This document shows, one piece after another, positions 1 to 7,187 of a stretch of 12,655 bases of DNA. The translations under genes and the position numbers were made by a program. Positions within the stretch are counted from its first letter, which is position 1. Every line of letters begins with the position of its first letter. The notes under the pieces are model-generated. The model saw only the letters and a program-made list of their open reading frames with translations. It was not told the origin of the DNA and searched no databases. This DNA is from an uncultured Faecalibacterium sp. (GTDB lineage Bacteria; Bacillota; Clostridia; Oscillospirales; Ruminococcaceae): positions 1 through 12,655 of the forward strand of contig CALDLZ010000187.1 in NCBI GenBank assembly GCA_937915335.1, written 5' to 3'.

Positions 1-1
1 A

Positions 2-610
2 ATCAACTGGCGGGCCAGCGGCCCCACCGATTACTGCGCCGATCTGAGCGTGGCGCTCCACTACTACAACGCGCAGGATAAATGGAACGACGACCGCAGC
101 CTGCTGGGCCTCGGCTTTGAGAAGCTGCTGGCCGACCCGACCGCTGCCGCCGCCGACCGCTGGCCCCGGCAGTGCAATGCCATCCGCACCTGCCTCGACA
201 AGCTGGCAGAGTACGAAGCGGCGGGCAGCGAAGACCTTGACGCCGTTTCCGGCTGCTTTGGCGAGCTGATGGCCGAGCTCTTCGATTATCGGCAGGATCA
301 CTGGTCGCCGAAGCTGCGCAGCATCGGCTTCCACTTGGGCAAGTACATCTACCTGCTGGACGCCTACGACGACCTCAAGCGGGACGAGAAAAAGGGTGCC
401 TACAACCCGCTGAAGACCCTCTCCCAACAGCCGACTTATGAAGAAGAGATGCGGGACATCTTCGAGCTGCTGCTGGGCCGCTGCGCCCAGAGCTTTGAGC
501 GCCTGCCCTGCGTGGAAGACGTGGACCTGCTGCGGAACATCCTGTATTCTGGCGTGTGGCTGAAATACAATTGCAAAAACGCAAAAGAAGCCAAAAATTC
601 CGCCCATTGA
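2..610 (+). CDS. DUF5685-like protein, 5' end missing
   Basis: The reading frame is open from the first full codon of the window (base 2) to TGA at 608-610, so at least the N-terminal part lies outside. The visible 202 residues are mostly helical and acidic. The opening YCADLSVALHYYNAQDKWNDDR and the later GKYIYLLDAYDDLKRDEKKGAYNPL match my memory of the DUF5685 family, where a YAAD...LL.YYK..DDW.D segment is followed by LGK.IYL.DAYDD...D...G.YNP. The function of that family is unknown; the D-rich helices recall all-alpha prenyltransferase-like folds, which is speculation. A GTG at 50 is internal, not the start, because homology continues upstream of it. The gene ends in its own terminator and the J-domain gene follows 109 bp later from a separate promoter. 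Confidence 0.75.
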   Translation: MNWRASGPTDYCADLSVALHYYNAQDKWNDDRSLLGLGFEKLLADPTAAAADRWPRQCNAIRTCLDKLAEYEAAGSEDLDAVSGCFGELMAELFDYRQDHWSPKLRSIGFHLGKYIYLLDAYDDLKRDEKKGAYNPLKTLSQQPTYEEEMRDIFELLLGRCAQSFERLPCVEDVDLLRNILYSGVWLKYNCKNAKEAKNSAH

Positions 611-623
611 GGCGGAGTTTTTC
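593..623 (+). terminator. Rho-independent terminator overlapping the stop codon
   Basis: TCCGCC (599-604) pairs with GGCGGA (611-616) around a six-base loop that contains the TGA stop of the upstream gene, followed by five T (618-622). Five A (593-597) precede the stem, so it can also work from the other strand. The left arm lies inside the last codons of the DUF5685-like gene. Confidence 0.8.
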
Positions 624-633
624 TTGATAAAAC

Positions 634-662
634 TTGATTTCTTTCGTGTTATCCTGTACACT
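634..662 (+). promoter_or_regulatory. Probable sigma-A promoter of the J-domain gene
   Basis: TTGATT (634-639) and TACACT (657-662) are separated by 17 bp and lie just after the upstream terminator. This predicts a leader of roughly 50 bases before the start at 720. No operator or leader structure was seen. Confidence 0.5.
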
Positions 663-719
663 GAAAGACGACTGTGCGGCCCTGCAGCCGCAACACCAGA
701 GACGTGAGGAAGTAGATCG

Positions 720-1466
720 ATGAGAGACCCCTATGAGGTGCTGGGCATCCAGCGCGGCGCAAGCGACGAAGAGATCAAAAAAGCATATCGGGCCAAGTGC
801 AAGCGCTGGCACCCGGACCTGAACCCCAACGACCCGACGGCGGAAGAGCACTTCAAAGAAGTGCAGGCCGCCTACGACGCCATCACCAAAGGCGAAACAG
901 GCCCCCAGGGCGGCGCGTATGGCCAGCAGGGCTATAACCCCTATGGCCAGCAGCAGAACTATGGCGGCTACTACTACCAGCAGGGCGGCTCTCAGAATTA
1001 TGGCGGCCAAAACGGCTACTCCAATTTTGATTTTGACCCCTTTGGCTTCGGGTTCGGCTTTGGCGGCTTCCAGCAGCAGCAGGGCGCCAGCTACAACGGC
1101 ACAGACAGCGCCGAGATGCAGGCGGCCCGCAACTTCATCGTCCGCCGCTACGCCGAGGCTCGCCGCGTACTGGACGGCATGAACACCCGCTCCGCCCGCT
1201 GGTATTACCTCTCGTCTCTCGCCAATCAGGGCCTTGGCAACAGCATCGACGCTTTGCAGGACGCCCGCCGCGCCGTCCAGCTGGACCCCAACAACACGGA
1301 GTACCAGATGCACCTGCGCAACCTGCAAAACCCCGGCCAGACCTACCGCACCCAGACCACCTACGCCCAGCCCGGTGGCCTGATGCGCTGGTGCTGGAGC
1401 ATGATCCTGCTCAACCTGCTGTGCAACTGTTGCTGCGGCGGCTGGGGCTGGCGGTTCCGGGTATAA
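720..1466 (+). CDS. J-domain protein with Q/G/Y-rich linker, TPR-like helices and Cys-rich tail
   Basis: This 248-residue protein starts at ATG 720 behind GAGGA (706-710). Residues 1-65 form a J domain with the HPD tripeptide at 31-33 ([11 protein letters not shown]), which in this family stimulates Hsp70/DnaK ATPase activity. Residues about 66-130 are low complexity, rich in Gln, Gly, Tyr and Asn and then Phe-Gly. Residues about 135-205 read as paired helices of the TPR kind (AEARRVLD..., [15 protein letters not shown]). The C-terminus is hydrophobic and Cys-rich ([17 protein letters not shown]), suggesting membrane association or metal/redox chemistry. It lacks the zinc-finger and C-terminal substrate domains of classical DnaJ, so it is a specialised co-chaperone rather than housekeeping dnaJ. 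Its client is unknown. It has its own promoter and ends in a two-way terminator. Confidence 0.88.
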   Translation: MRDPYEVLGIQRGASDEEIKKAYRAKCKRWHPDLNPNDPTAEEHFKEVQAAYDAITKGETGPQGGAYGQQGYNPYGQQQNYGGYYYQQGGSQNYGGQNGYSNFDFDPFGFGFGFGGFQQQQGASYNGTDSAEMQAARNFIVRRYAEARRVLDGMNTRSARWYYLSSLANQGLGNSIDALQDARRAVQLDPNNTEYQMHLRNLQNPGQTYRTQTTYAQPGGLMRWCWSMILLNLLCNCCCGGWGWRFRV

Positions 1467-1480
1467 TTCATTTTTATAAA

Positions 1481-1524
1481 ATAGCAAGAGCCACCGCGCG
1501 GCTGCACGGTGGCTCTTGTTTTAT
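1481..1524. terminator. Bidirectional terminator between convergent genes
   Basis: A perfect 12-bp stem, CAAGAGCCACCG (1485-1496) with CGGTGGCTCTTG (1507-1518), encloses a 10-base loop. It is followed by TTTT on the plus strand and preceded by a run of A that gives U on the minus strand. It sits 18 bp after the J-domain stop and 12 bp from the stop of the convergent surface-protein gene, so it probably ends both transcripts. Confidence 0.88.
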
Positions 1525-1530
1525 CTGTGC

Positions 1531-4154
1531 TTACTTCAGCTTTTGTGCCTGGTTCCAGGCCTTGATGACCGCAAAGCGGCCCACAGACTTCTCAGGTGTA
1601 AAGGTGCCGTCCGCGGCAGCGTCCAGCAGACCGTTTGCAATGGCCCAGCTGGCGGCCTTCTGTGCGTCGGTCTGGTCAGCGGCGATATCCGCATAAGGTG
1701 CGGCCGCAACTTCCGGTTTCCCGGCATCCTGCCACAGCAGCAGGGCCAGTTCCTGACGGTTCTCAGGAATGGCAGCACCCTCGGGCAGAACCACCTTCAG
1801 ATACAGTTCAGCGCCAATATTATACAGCTGCCAACCCGCTACAACAGCGGTTGCACCGCCCACAACAACACCAGTTGCCACACCAAGCGCGGTGTAGTCA
1901 TCACTCTCGGCGGTCTCAGCGGTGCCGAAAGCGGCGCTGATGGTAAAGCTCTTACCATCAGCATCCTCCAGCTTGGGCATCTCAAAGCGCAGGTTCTGGG
2001 TCTTATTGCTGAAATTCTCATCCTTCTTGATGAGGGCGTTCAGCAGGTCGGAGGGGATATCCCAGTACAGGAACGCCATATTCTCCGGCACCTCACCCAC
2101 GGTCAGGTTGACGGTATCGCCCGTCTTGACGGTGGCGGAGGTCTCACCATTGATCTTGCCATTTTCCACGGTGATGGTGTACTCCTTCACCTCGTCGGGG
2201 GGAGTGGGGTTCACGGGTTTCGGGTCAACCGGGGTGGGAAGGGTCTGGCCTTCAAACACCACCGTCACGGTGACAGTATTGCCTGCGGCATCCACGGTAA
2301 AGGCGGCAGTATCGCCGTCATAAGTCTTGGTGGTGCCGTTGCCAAAATCCACGACCCACTGCTTGACGGTACGGCTTGCATCGGCATTCTTGAGGGTGAT
2401 CTTCTGGCCCTCACCCACGATATAGGCAACGGGGTCGGCGGTGTTCTCAGCGGCGAGAGACATCACGGCAATGCCGTTTTCTTTGGCACCGATCACATCA
2501 TTCACGGTGCAGCTATCGTTCAGCCCGGCACCGTTGATATCCACGACCTTGAGCTGGTCAATCTCGTTGCTCACAGTACCAGTTCCGGACAGGCAGTCCT
2601 TCGGGTTCTGTGCAAAGATACCGCCGGAGATCTCCTCCGCGTTCTCAACACTTGCAAAGGTGCCACCAGTGATTTCGCCGCCGGTGACCTTCTCGGCAAA
2701 CTTGCCGCTCTCCACAACGCCATTGTTCGTCAGCGGTGCAGTTACCGGGGCGGAATCGTCACCCAAATCCAGCTTTGCACCATCTTCCAAGGTGTAACCA
2801 TCATCGTCATCATTCTTAGTCAGACCTTCGATTTCGGTGATGGAATTGGTAATAATCAGCTTGAAGGTGTAAAGCGGGGTATCTTTTTTCTCCTGCCAAT
2901 TGAAATTGGTTGAACCAGTAAAATATGCCTTCACAAAGTAAGTTCCCGGCTTCAACTGGTCTTCATCAAAGCAGTCCGGCGTTTTGTCCGGGCTGATTTC
3001 CCGGCCATCCTCGGTCAGGAGAATCGCCGCAAAATCATTCGAACTGATCTCCGGTTCTCCATCATAGGCAATCTTCAGATGGTCAAAAATCGTTGCGATC
3101 TCTTTTGCGTTGAGCTTCAGCTCAAATTCTTCATCCTGTGATACGGGATTGCCATTCAGCTCTGCATGGAACTTGGAAGCATCAATATTTGCTTTTTCAA
3201 TTTTGAACTGCCACAAGCCATCGTTCTGCTGGGTGGCACCGTTCACGGTAACACGCACGCAGTAAGTACCCGCGTCGGTGGGGTGCTCTACTTTCACCCA
3301 TTCTCCGCTTGTTTGCTCAAGGAGATAGTATTCCGTGGTAACCTCATCTGCGCTGTACTTCGTACTGCTCAGTTTCGGCTCAAAGCTCTCACCGTCATAC
3401 ACCTTACCGTTCTTCATCTCGTCGGTGACGGTAAAATCTTCTTGAGCGGGGGCAACAATGAGGTTCCAAGTAGCGAACTCCTTTCCTGCTGTATTAACTT
3501 CCCAACCATTCAGGTTTTTACTACCCTTAAACCACGCTTTGACAATATAAGTACCCGGTTTAGAAATAGCCGCAGTCAATTTGGTCGTTCCATCTGCCTG
3601 ATACCACTCAAAACCAAAGAACTTGTCATACGGGCCTGCATTGATATCTGCTTCCGTAGTATGCGTTATGGTTGCGTCTCCACCCTCACCAAGAGTCTGG
3701 TAAACATTGCCGCCTGTCGGGTCAAGAACCTGGTCTTTATATTTAATCGTAAAGTCTTCATTCTTCGGGTCTGCCTTATTGATGACAAACTCTTTTACAA
3801 CGGATTCTTCACCTACCGTTATCTTTGCATAGTAGGTTCCCGCATTTTTCAACTCAGCTTCAGCACCAGTGCACTCCTCATTATCGTAGTACGCTACGCT
3901 CGCAATCGTGTACTTTGTACTCGTGACTTCCGGTTTCTGCACTTCGCCGTTGTAGGTGAGTTCCGAAATCGTGAAATCATCCGCACTGATACTCCCCGTG
4001 GCCGCATCCTCGGAGGAGGTATCACTGAAAGCGGTTATACCGTTTTCATACCCCCCCCCCCTACGGATGCAAACGCACTCATAGGGGAAGCAGCCACTGC
4101 CATGCACACCGCAAGCGATGCGCTGACAACACGTTCCCATGATTTTCTTTTCAT
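1531..4154 (-). CDS. Large secreted Ig-like repeat surface protein, interrupted by a poly-G frameshift
   Basis: Two frames make up this gene. The first starts at ATG 4154, 6 bases after AGAGG (4165-4161), and encodes a clear signal peptide (MKRKSWERV..., hydrophobic core, AFA cleavage motif at residues 27-29). After Val31 comes a run of 11 G (4061-4051); in this frame translation then reads GGGGMKTV and stops at 4037-4035. The second frame, +1 relative, is open from the run to TAA at 1531 and holds 839 residues. With 9 or 12 G the halves join into about 874 residues: two pairs of alternating beta-rich Ig/MBG-like modules (60-437), a GGEITGGTF-type stretch, a Pro-rich linker (TPVDPKPVNPTPPDE), a further beta domain, one hydrophobic segment (about 754-775) and a C-terminal S-layer-homology-like module (AASWAIANGLLDAAADGTFTP). 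An ATG at 4140 in the second frame gives no signal peptide and is not the start. Likely envelope-associated; ligand unknown. Confidence 0.85.
2845..3978 (-). repeat. Internal A-B-A-B module duplication in the surface protein
   Basis: Two module types alternate. A (3978-3772 and 3444-3190) has FTI/FTV..., YNGE/YDGE, ..P..TSTKY or LSSTKY..., AGTYYAKITV or AGTYCVRVTV, ending in INKA or IEKA. B (3771-3445 and 3189-2845) has KPGTYIVKAWFKGSKNLNGWE or KPGTYFVKAYFTGSTNFNWQE and ends in NLIV or KLII. The copies are diverged at protein level, suggesting an old duplication of an A-B pair. Boundaries are approximate. Confidence 0.7.
4051..4061 (-). repeat. Homopolymer of 11 G on the coding strand
   Basis: Eleven C on the plus strand (11 G in the coding direction) fall directly after the predicted signal-peptide cleavage site of the surface-protein gene. 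Eleven is not a multiple of three, so signal peptide and body are out of frame here. Runs of this length are prone to slipped-strand change; they are also prone to sequencing and assembly miscounts. No other mononucleotide run this long was seen in the window. Confidence 0.97.
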
Positions 4155-4213
4155 GTTATTCCTCTTTCTGCGGCCCCAAAAACCGCAATTATTTCGGGTA
4201 AAAACCCACTTTT

Positions 4214-4239
4214 AATATAACACAAAAACACCCTGACAA
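4214..4239 (-). promoter_or_regulatory. Possible promoter of the large surface-protein gene
   Basis: On the minus strand TTGTCA (4239-4234) and TATTAA (4217-4212) are 16 bp apart. The -35 element lies within the descending arm of the upstream terminator. The leader would be about 50 bases. The match is moderate and no better candidate was seen. Confidence 0.35.
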
Positions 4240-4257
4240 GGAATGCCTGTCAGGGTG
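4224..4257 (-). terminator. Terminator of the 316-residue secreted protein gene
   Basis: A perfect 10-bp stem, CACCCTGACA (4229-4238) with TGTCAGGGTG (4248-4257), has a nine-base loop. In the minus direction it is followed by five U (4228-4224). It lies 43 bp past the stop at 4301 and separates the two secreted-protein genes. Confidence 0.85.
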
Positions 4258-4300
4258 AAAAATTTTTTTATTTGTTTGTCAGGATTGAAAGCGTTTCAAG

Positions 4301-5251
4301 TTACTGAATAACAATGGTGCGGCTGATCTCGCTGCTGGAGTAATTGCCGGCGGCCTTGGCCGTCTGGATATACTCGCCGGGCTCGGTGGGGAACTCACTC
4401 TGGGTGGTGCCCAGAAAATCAAAGAGACCGCTCTTCTTTTTATAGGTGTAAGTCACCTTACCGCCCTCTACCACCTGACCGTCGCTCTCGACCACGGCGG
4501 TGACATTGTAGTTCTGGGCCTCCGCCGCAGTCATGCTGGCGGGCAGTTCCTGTGCCCAGTAGACACGGACACCCTCGCTCTTGGGCTTGATGCGGAAGAA
4601 CACCATACCGGCGGTGTTCATATCGCCGGATTCCAACGCCACCGCGCCGCCGACATAATTACCGGCCTCGGTGGGCTGCTCGTCCAGATAGATGCGGCTG
4701 AACACGCCCTCGGGCAGATACTTACGGATCAACTCCAGCGCCAGCTTCATGCCGGTGGAGACATCCTTCAGGGTCGGGATGTAGAATTTCAGGACATCCA
4801 TCACCGACACCACCTCGTCGGCCACCCGCAGCAGAACGCTCACATCGTTGCCGTCGATCAGCTGCTTGATGTAGGCGTAAATATTGAACTCCTCTTCTTG
4901 GTCGGGGTTTGCGGACATCTTCTTCGGCAGGGGGATCATCCGCAGCAGGGTGCGGATCTTGCTGGAGAGGATCAGGGTCACATAGCCCTGTGCCTCGCCG
5001 CTGGTCCCCATCACCACGCCGATGTACTGGGTATCCGCCGGGGTAGTCTGGACGCTCAGGGTAAAGGGGGAGCCATAGGTCAGGTCACCGGAAGCGGTCA
5101 GGCGGATGGAGACCGCCTCATTGGTCTCGTCCACGCTGGCGGCTGTCGGGGCGGGCAGCTCCGTGCCCGCTGCGGCCATAGCCGGGGTCGCTGCCGCGCT
5201 CAGTGCGAACACCGCCGCCAACAGCAGGGAGAGCAGTCGTTTGGTTTTCAT
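4301..5251 (-). CDS. Secreted protein with C-terminal Ig/MBG-like domain, function unknown
   Basis: The 316-residue product starts at ATG 5251 behind GGAGG (ten-base spacing). It has a textbook signal peptide: MKTKR, a Leu/Ala core, and AMA at residues 24-26 before AAG. The mature N-terminal part (ASVDETNEAVSIRLTASGDLTYGSPFTLSVQTTPADTQYIGVV) is beta-rich and looks Ig-like. A central helical part (about 90-180) carries charged and hydrophobic helices without a motif I know. The C-terminal 110 residues resemble MBG/YDG-type beta domains, with AQNYNVTAVVESDG and EPGEYIQTAKAAGNYSSSE. There is no sortase motif, lipobox or C-terminal membrane segment, so it is either released or held non-covalently. 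It sits between the cysS terminator and the large surface-protein gene, on the same strand, with its own terminator. A shared envelope role is inferred from position only. Confidence 0.8.
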   Translation of the reverse strand: MKTKRLLSLLLAAVFALSAAATPAMAAAGTELPAPTAASVDETNEAVSIRLTASGDLTYGSPFTLSVQTTPADTQYIGVVMGTSGEAQGYVTLILSSKIRTLLRMIPLPKKMSANPDQEEEFNIYAYIKQLIDGNDVSVLLRVADEVVSVMDVLKFYIPTLKDVSTGMKLALELIRKYLPEGVFSRIYLDEQPTEAGNYVGGAVALESGDMNTAGMVFFRIKPKSEGVRVYWAQELPASMTAAEAQNYNVTAVVESDGQVVEGGKVTYTYKKKSGLFDFLGTTQSEFPTEPGEYIQTAKAAGNYSSSEISRTIVIQ

Positions 5252-5292
5252 CAGCCAAAGACCTCCATTCTATCCAAAGGTTTTGAAAATGC

Positions 5293-5336
5293 AAAATAAG
5301 GGTGCGGCGAACGCACAGCATCACGTTCCCGCACCC
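5293..5336 (-). terminator. Terminator of cysS
   Basis: GGGTGCGG (5300-5307) pairs with CCGCACCC (5329-5336). After a bulged C, GAACG (5309-5313) pairs with CGTTC (5324-5328), leaving a ten-base loop. In the minus direction the stem is followed by U-rich TTATTTT (5299-5293). It lies 45 bp past the cysS stop and insulates the secreted-protein gene. Confidence 0.82.
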
Positions 5337-5381
5337 TCATTTTACCGCATTGCACCGTACAGGTCAATAACGGGATTCAAG

Positions 5382-6779
5382 TTAAATCTTGGTCAGCTGG
5401 GGGCCCTGGGCGGTGTCCTTGACAGCCCAGCCCATCTCGGTGAGCTGTGCACGGATGGCATCGGCGGTGGCCCAATCTTTGGCCTTCTTGGCGGCGGCGC
5501 GCTTCTCGACCAGCTCAGTCACCTCGGCGGGCACCTCGTCCTTCTTACGGTTGTACATCAGGCCCAGCACGTCGGTGATCTCGTCGAACGCCTTGGCGGC
5601 GGCTTCCAGAGCAGCCTTGGAGGAAACGGCAGACAGGGTGTTGATTTCCTTGACCAGATCAAACACGGCGGCCAGCGCGTCGGGGGTGTTCAGGTCGTCG
5701 TCCATAGCCTTGCAGAACTTGGCGCGGGCCTCGTCGGCCTTGGCGATCAAGGTCTCGTCGGTGCCGAACTCGGTCTTGCCCAGAGCAAAGTCGAGATTCT
5801 CGCGGCAGGTGTACAGGCGCTCCAGACTGTTCTTGCAGCTCTCGATGAGATCCACGGTGTAGTTCAGGGGCATCCGGTAGCCTGCGGTCAGCATGAAGTA
5901 GCGAATCGGCTCGTAGCCGTACAGGTTGGCCACATCACGGACGGTGAAGAAGTTGTGCAGGCTCTTGGACATCTTCTGGTTATCCACATTGATAAAGCCG
6001 TTGTGCATCCAGTAACGGGCAAAGGTGCAGCCGTTGGCGCACTCGCTCTGGGCGATCTCGTTCTCGTGGTGGGGGAAGATCAGGTCCTGACCACCGCAAT
6101 GCAGGTCGATGGTCTTGCCCAGATGGGTGCGGCTCATGGCGCTGCACTCGATGTGCCAGCCGGGACGGCCCATACCGTAGGGGCTCTCCCAGGCAGGCTC
6201 GCCGGGCTTGGCGGCCTTCCAGACGGCAAAGTCGGCGGGGTCTTCCTTCAGGTCATCGTCCATCTGGCTGCGCAGCTCACGGTTGCCGCTCTCCAGATCC
6301 TCCAGTTTGAGGTGGCTCAGCTTGCCGTACTCGGGGTCGCTCTTGACACGGAAGTACACGTCACCGTTCTTGGCAACATAAGCGTGGCCGGAGTCGATCA
6401 GATCCTTGACGATATCCAAAATCTGCTGGATGTGCTCCGTGGCACGGGGCTGGACCGTGGGCTTCTTGCAGTTCAGACCGGCGGCATCCTTGAGGTACTC
6501 GGCCTCGAAGCGCTGGGCGACCTCCTTCATGGAAGTGCCCTCTTCCTGGCCCTTCTTGATGAGCTTATCATCGATATCGGTGATGTTGGAGACATAGATG
6601 ACCTTGTTGCCACGGTATTCCAGGTAGCGGCGCAGGGTATCGAACACGATCAGCGGGCGGGCATTGCCGATGTGGATATAGTTGTAAACGGTGGGGCCGC
6701 AGACATAGATGCGGTACTCGCCGGGCACCTGCGGCACAAACTCTTCCTTCTGGCGGGTCATGGTGTTGAAAATCTGCAT
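5382..6779 (-). CDS. cysS: Cysteine--tRNA ligase
   Basis: CysRS charges tRNA-Cys with cysteine in two ATP-dependent steps in the cytoplasm. The 465-residue length is normal for the family. Class I signatures are intact: HIGN at 36-39 in a YNYIHIGNARP context, and KMSKS at 269-273. Zinc ligands expected for selective cysteine binding are present as Cys27, Cys212, His237 and Glu241 (CGPTVYN, HIECSAMS, HHENE). The alpha-helical tail ends TADAIRAQLTEMGWAVKDT, as is usual. I chose the ATG at 6779 because GGAGG (6792-6788) lies 7 bases upstream and the protein then begins MQIFNTMTRQKEEF as in other CysRS. A longer frame to 6851 would run into the T-box terminator. Expression is governed by the T-box leader upstream, and the gene appears to be transcribed alone. 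Confidence 0.97.
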   Translation of the reverse strand: MQIFNTMTRQKEEFVPQVPGEYRIYVCGPTVYNYIHIGNARPLIVFDTLRRYLEYRGNKVIYVSNITDIDDKLIKKGQEEGTSMKEVAQRFEAEYLKDAAGLNCKKPTVQPRATEHIQQILDIVKDLIDSGHAYVAKNGDVYFRVKSDPEYGKLSHLKLEDLESGNRELRSQMDDDLKEDPADFAVWKAAKPGEPAWESPYGMGRPGWHIECSAMSRTHLGKTIDLHCGGQDLIFPHHENEIAQSECANGCTFARYWMHNGFINVDNQKMSKSLHNFFTVRDVANLYGYEPIRYFMLTAGYRMPLNYTVDLIESCKNSLERLYTCRENLDFALGKTEFGTDETLIAKADEARAKFCKAMDDDLNTPDALAAVFDLVKEINTLSAVSSKAALEAAAKAFDEITDVLGLMYNRKKDEVPAEVTELVEKRAAAKKAKDWATADAIRAQLTEMGWAVKDTAQGPQLTKI

Positions 6780-6797
6780 AAAAATTTCCTCCAAAAC

Positions 6798-6842
6798 AAA
6801 AAGCCCCCGACATGATACAGTTTTTCGTATCACATCGAAGGC
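6798..6842 (-). terminator. Conditional terminator of the cysS T-box
   Basis: On the minus strand the arm 6842-6827 (GCCTTCGATGTGATAC) pairs with 6818-6803 (GTATCATGTCGGGGGC), 16 pairs including G-U wobbles, with an eight-base loop. Five U follow at 6802-6798. It lies just after the T-box sequence and just before the cysS ribosome site, as expected for an attenuator competing with the antiterminator. Confidence 0.9.
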
Positions 6843-7060
6843 GGTTTTCAAAATCGCGGTTCCACTTCTGTTTGTCGCTCAAAGCCGGTAACGGCGGCCG
6901 CCGCGCCACGATACTCCCCCAACAGGTTTCCCGCGGTGTGCTGCCCGGGCGCACTTCACACGGACCGCTGCAAACAGGCTCCCAGCCAATGGCCCGTTCT
7001 CTCTGTCCAGCTTGCTTCCTGCGCTACTCTGCCCGGGTAAACGCATTTTTACTTTTTACT
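6798..7060 (-). ncRNA. T-box riboswitch leader of cysS (tRNA-Cys responsive)
   Basis: This 263-base leader fills most of the gene-free stretch before cysS. Read on the minus strand, stem I closes with CCCGGGC (7037-7031) against GCCCGGG (6950-6944). Its 5' side carries AGAGTAG (7030-7024), the usual specifier-loop partner. GAAG followed by TGC at 6953-6951 gives a UGC specifier codon, matching a GCA anticodon of tRNA-Cys. The conserved T-box is AGAAGTGGAACCGCG (6869-6855). Its UGGA bulge ends in A, which fits the U73 discriminator base of tRNA-Cys. A terminator follows at 6842-6798. By the known mechanism, uncharged tRNA-Cys pairs at both sites, stabilises the antiterminator and lets cysS be transcribed. 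Stems II and III were not worked out. Confidence 0.92.
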
Positions 7061-7065
7061 CTATT

Positions 7066-7094
7066 ATTATACCGACGGCACGGTGGGAAGTCAA
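7066..7094 (-). promoter_or_regulatory. Consensus sigma-A promoter of the cysS T-box transcript
   Basis: TTGACT (7094-7089) and TATAAT (7071-7066) are spaced 17 bp on the minus strand, close to the ideal housekeeping promoter. The predicted start near 7060 places stem I about 20 bases into the transcript. Constitutive initiation with attenuation control fits this strength. Confidence 0.88.
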
Positions 7095-7112
7095 GATGCG
7101 CCCCGCCTTTTC

Positions 7113-7141
7113 TTGCGTATCGTCGGTTTTTATGGTATCCT
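7113..7141 (+). promoter_or_regulatory. Probable promoter of the GNAT gene
   Basis: TTGCGT (7113-7118) and TATCCT (7136-7141) are separated by 17 bp. The element lies back to back with the cysS promoter, with 18 bp between the two -35 boxes. The predicted leader of about 40 bases contains a short inverted repeat, GACCG (7155-7159) with CGGTC (7169-7173), just upstream of the ribosome site. Confidence 0.5.
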
Positions 7142-7187
7142 GAAAAGAAAAATCGACCGTATCACGCGCGGTCCCACGGAGGTTCCC

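Noticed and set aside
915..1080. Tandem DNA repeat or CRISPR-like array in the J-domain gene
   Set aside because: The periodic look comes from Gln/Gly/Tyr codons in a low-complexity protein segment; there are no equal-length spacers.
375..1487. Minus-strand frame opposite the J-domain gene
   Set aside because: It overlaps two real plus-strand genes, a terminator and a promoter, and translates to Ala/Val/Gly-rich sequence without motifs.
1516..2913. Plus-strand frame of 465 codons opposite the surface protein
   Set aside because: It is antisense to a protein with recognisable domains, starts inside the terminator region, and its translation shows no domain.
4138..4140. ATG at 4140 as start of the large surface-protein gene
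   Set aside because: It yields a Cys-rich nonsense N-terminus (MGTCCQRIACG...) with no export signal. The ATG at 4154 in the other frame has a good ribosome site and a clear signal peptide.
5254..5295. Promoter TTGCAT-16-TAGAAT for the 316-residue protein gene
   Set aside because: Spacing is good, but transcription would start within or after the GGAGG site, removing the ribosome site from the RNA.
5106..6815. Long open frame on the plus strand opposite cysS (569 codons)
   Set aside because: It is the GC-rich antisense shadow of cysS, with Val/Gly/Leu/His-rich low-complexity translation and no ribosome site.
6780..6851. Longer cysS starting at 6851
   Set aside because: The extra 24 residues would be encoded across the T-box terminator hairpin, and the ribosome site is at 6792-6788.
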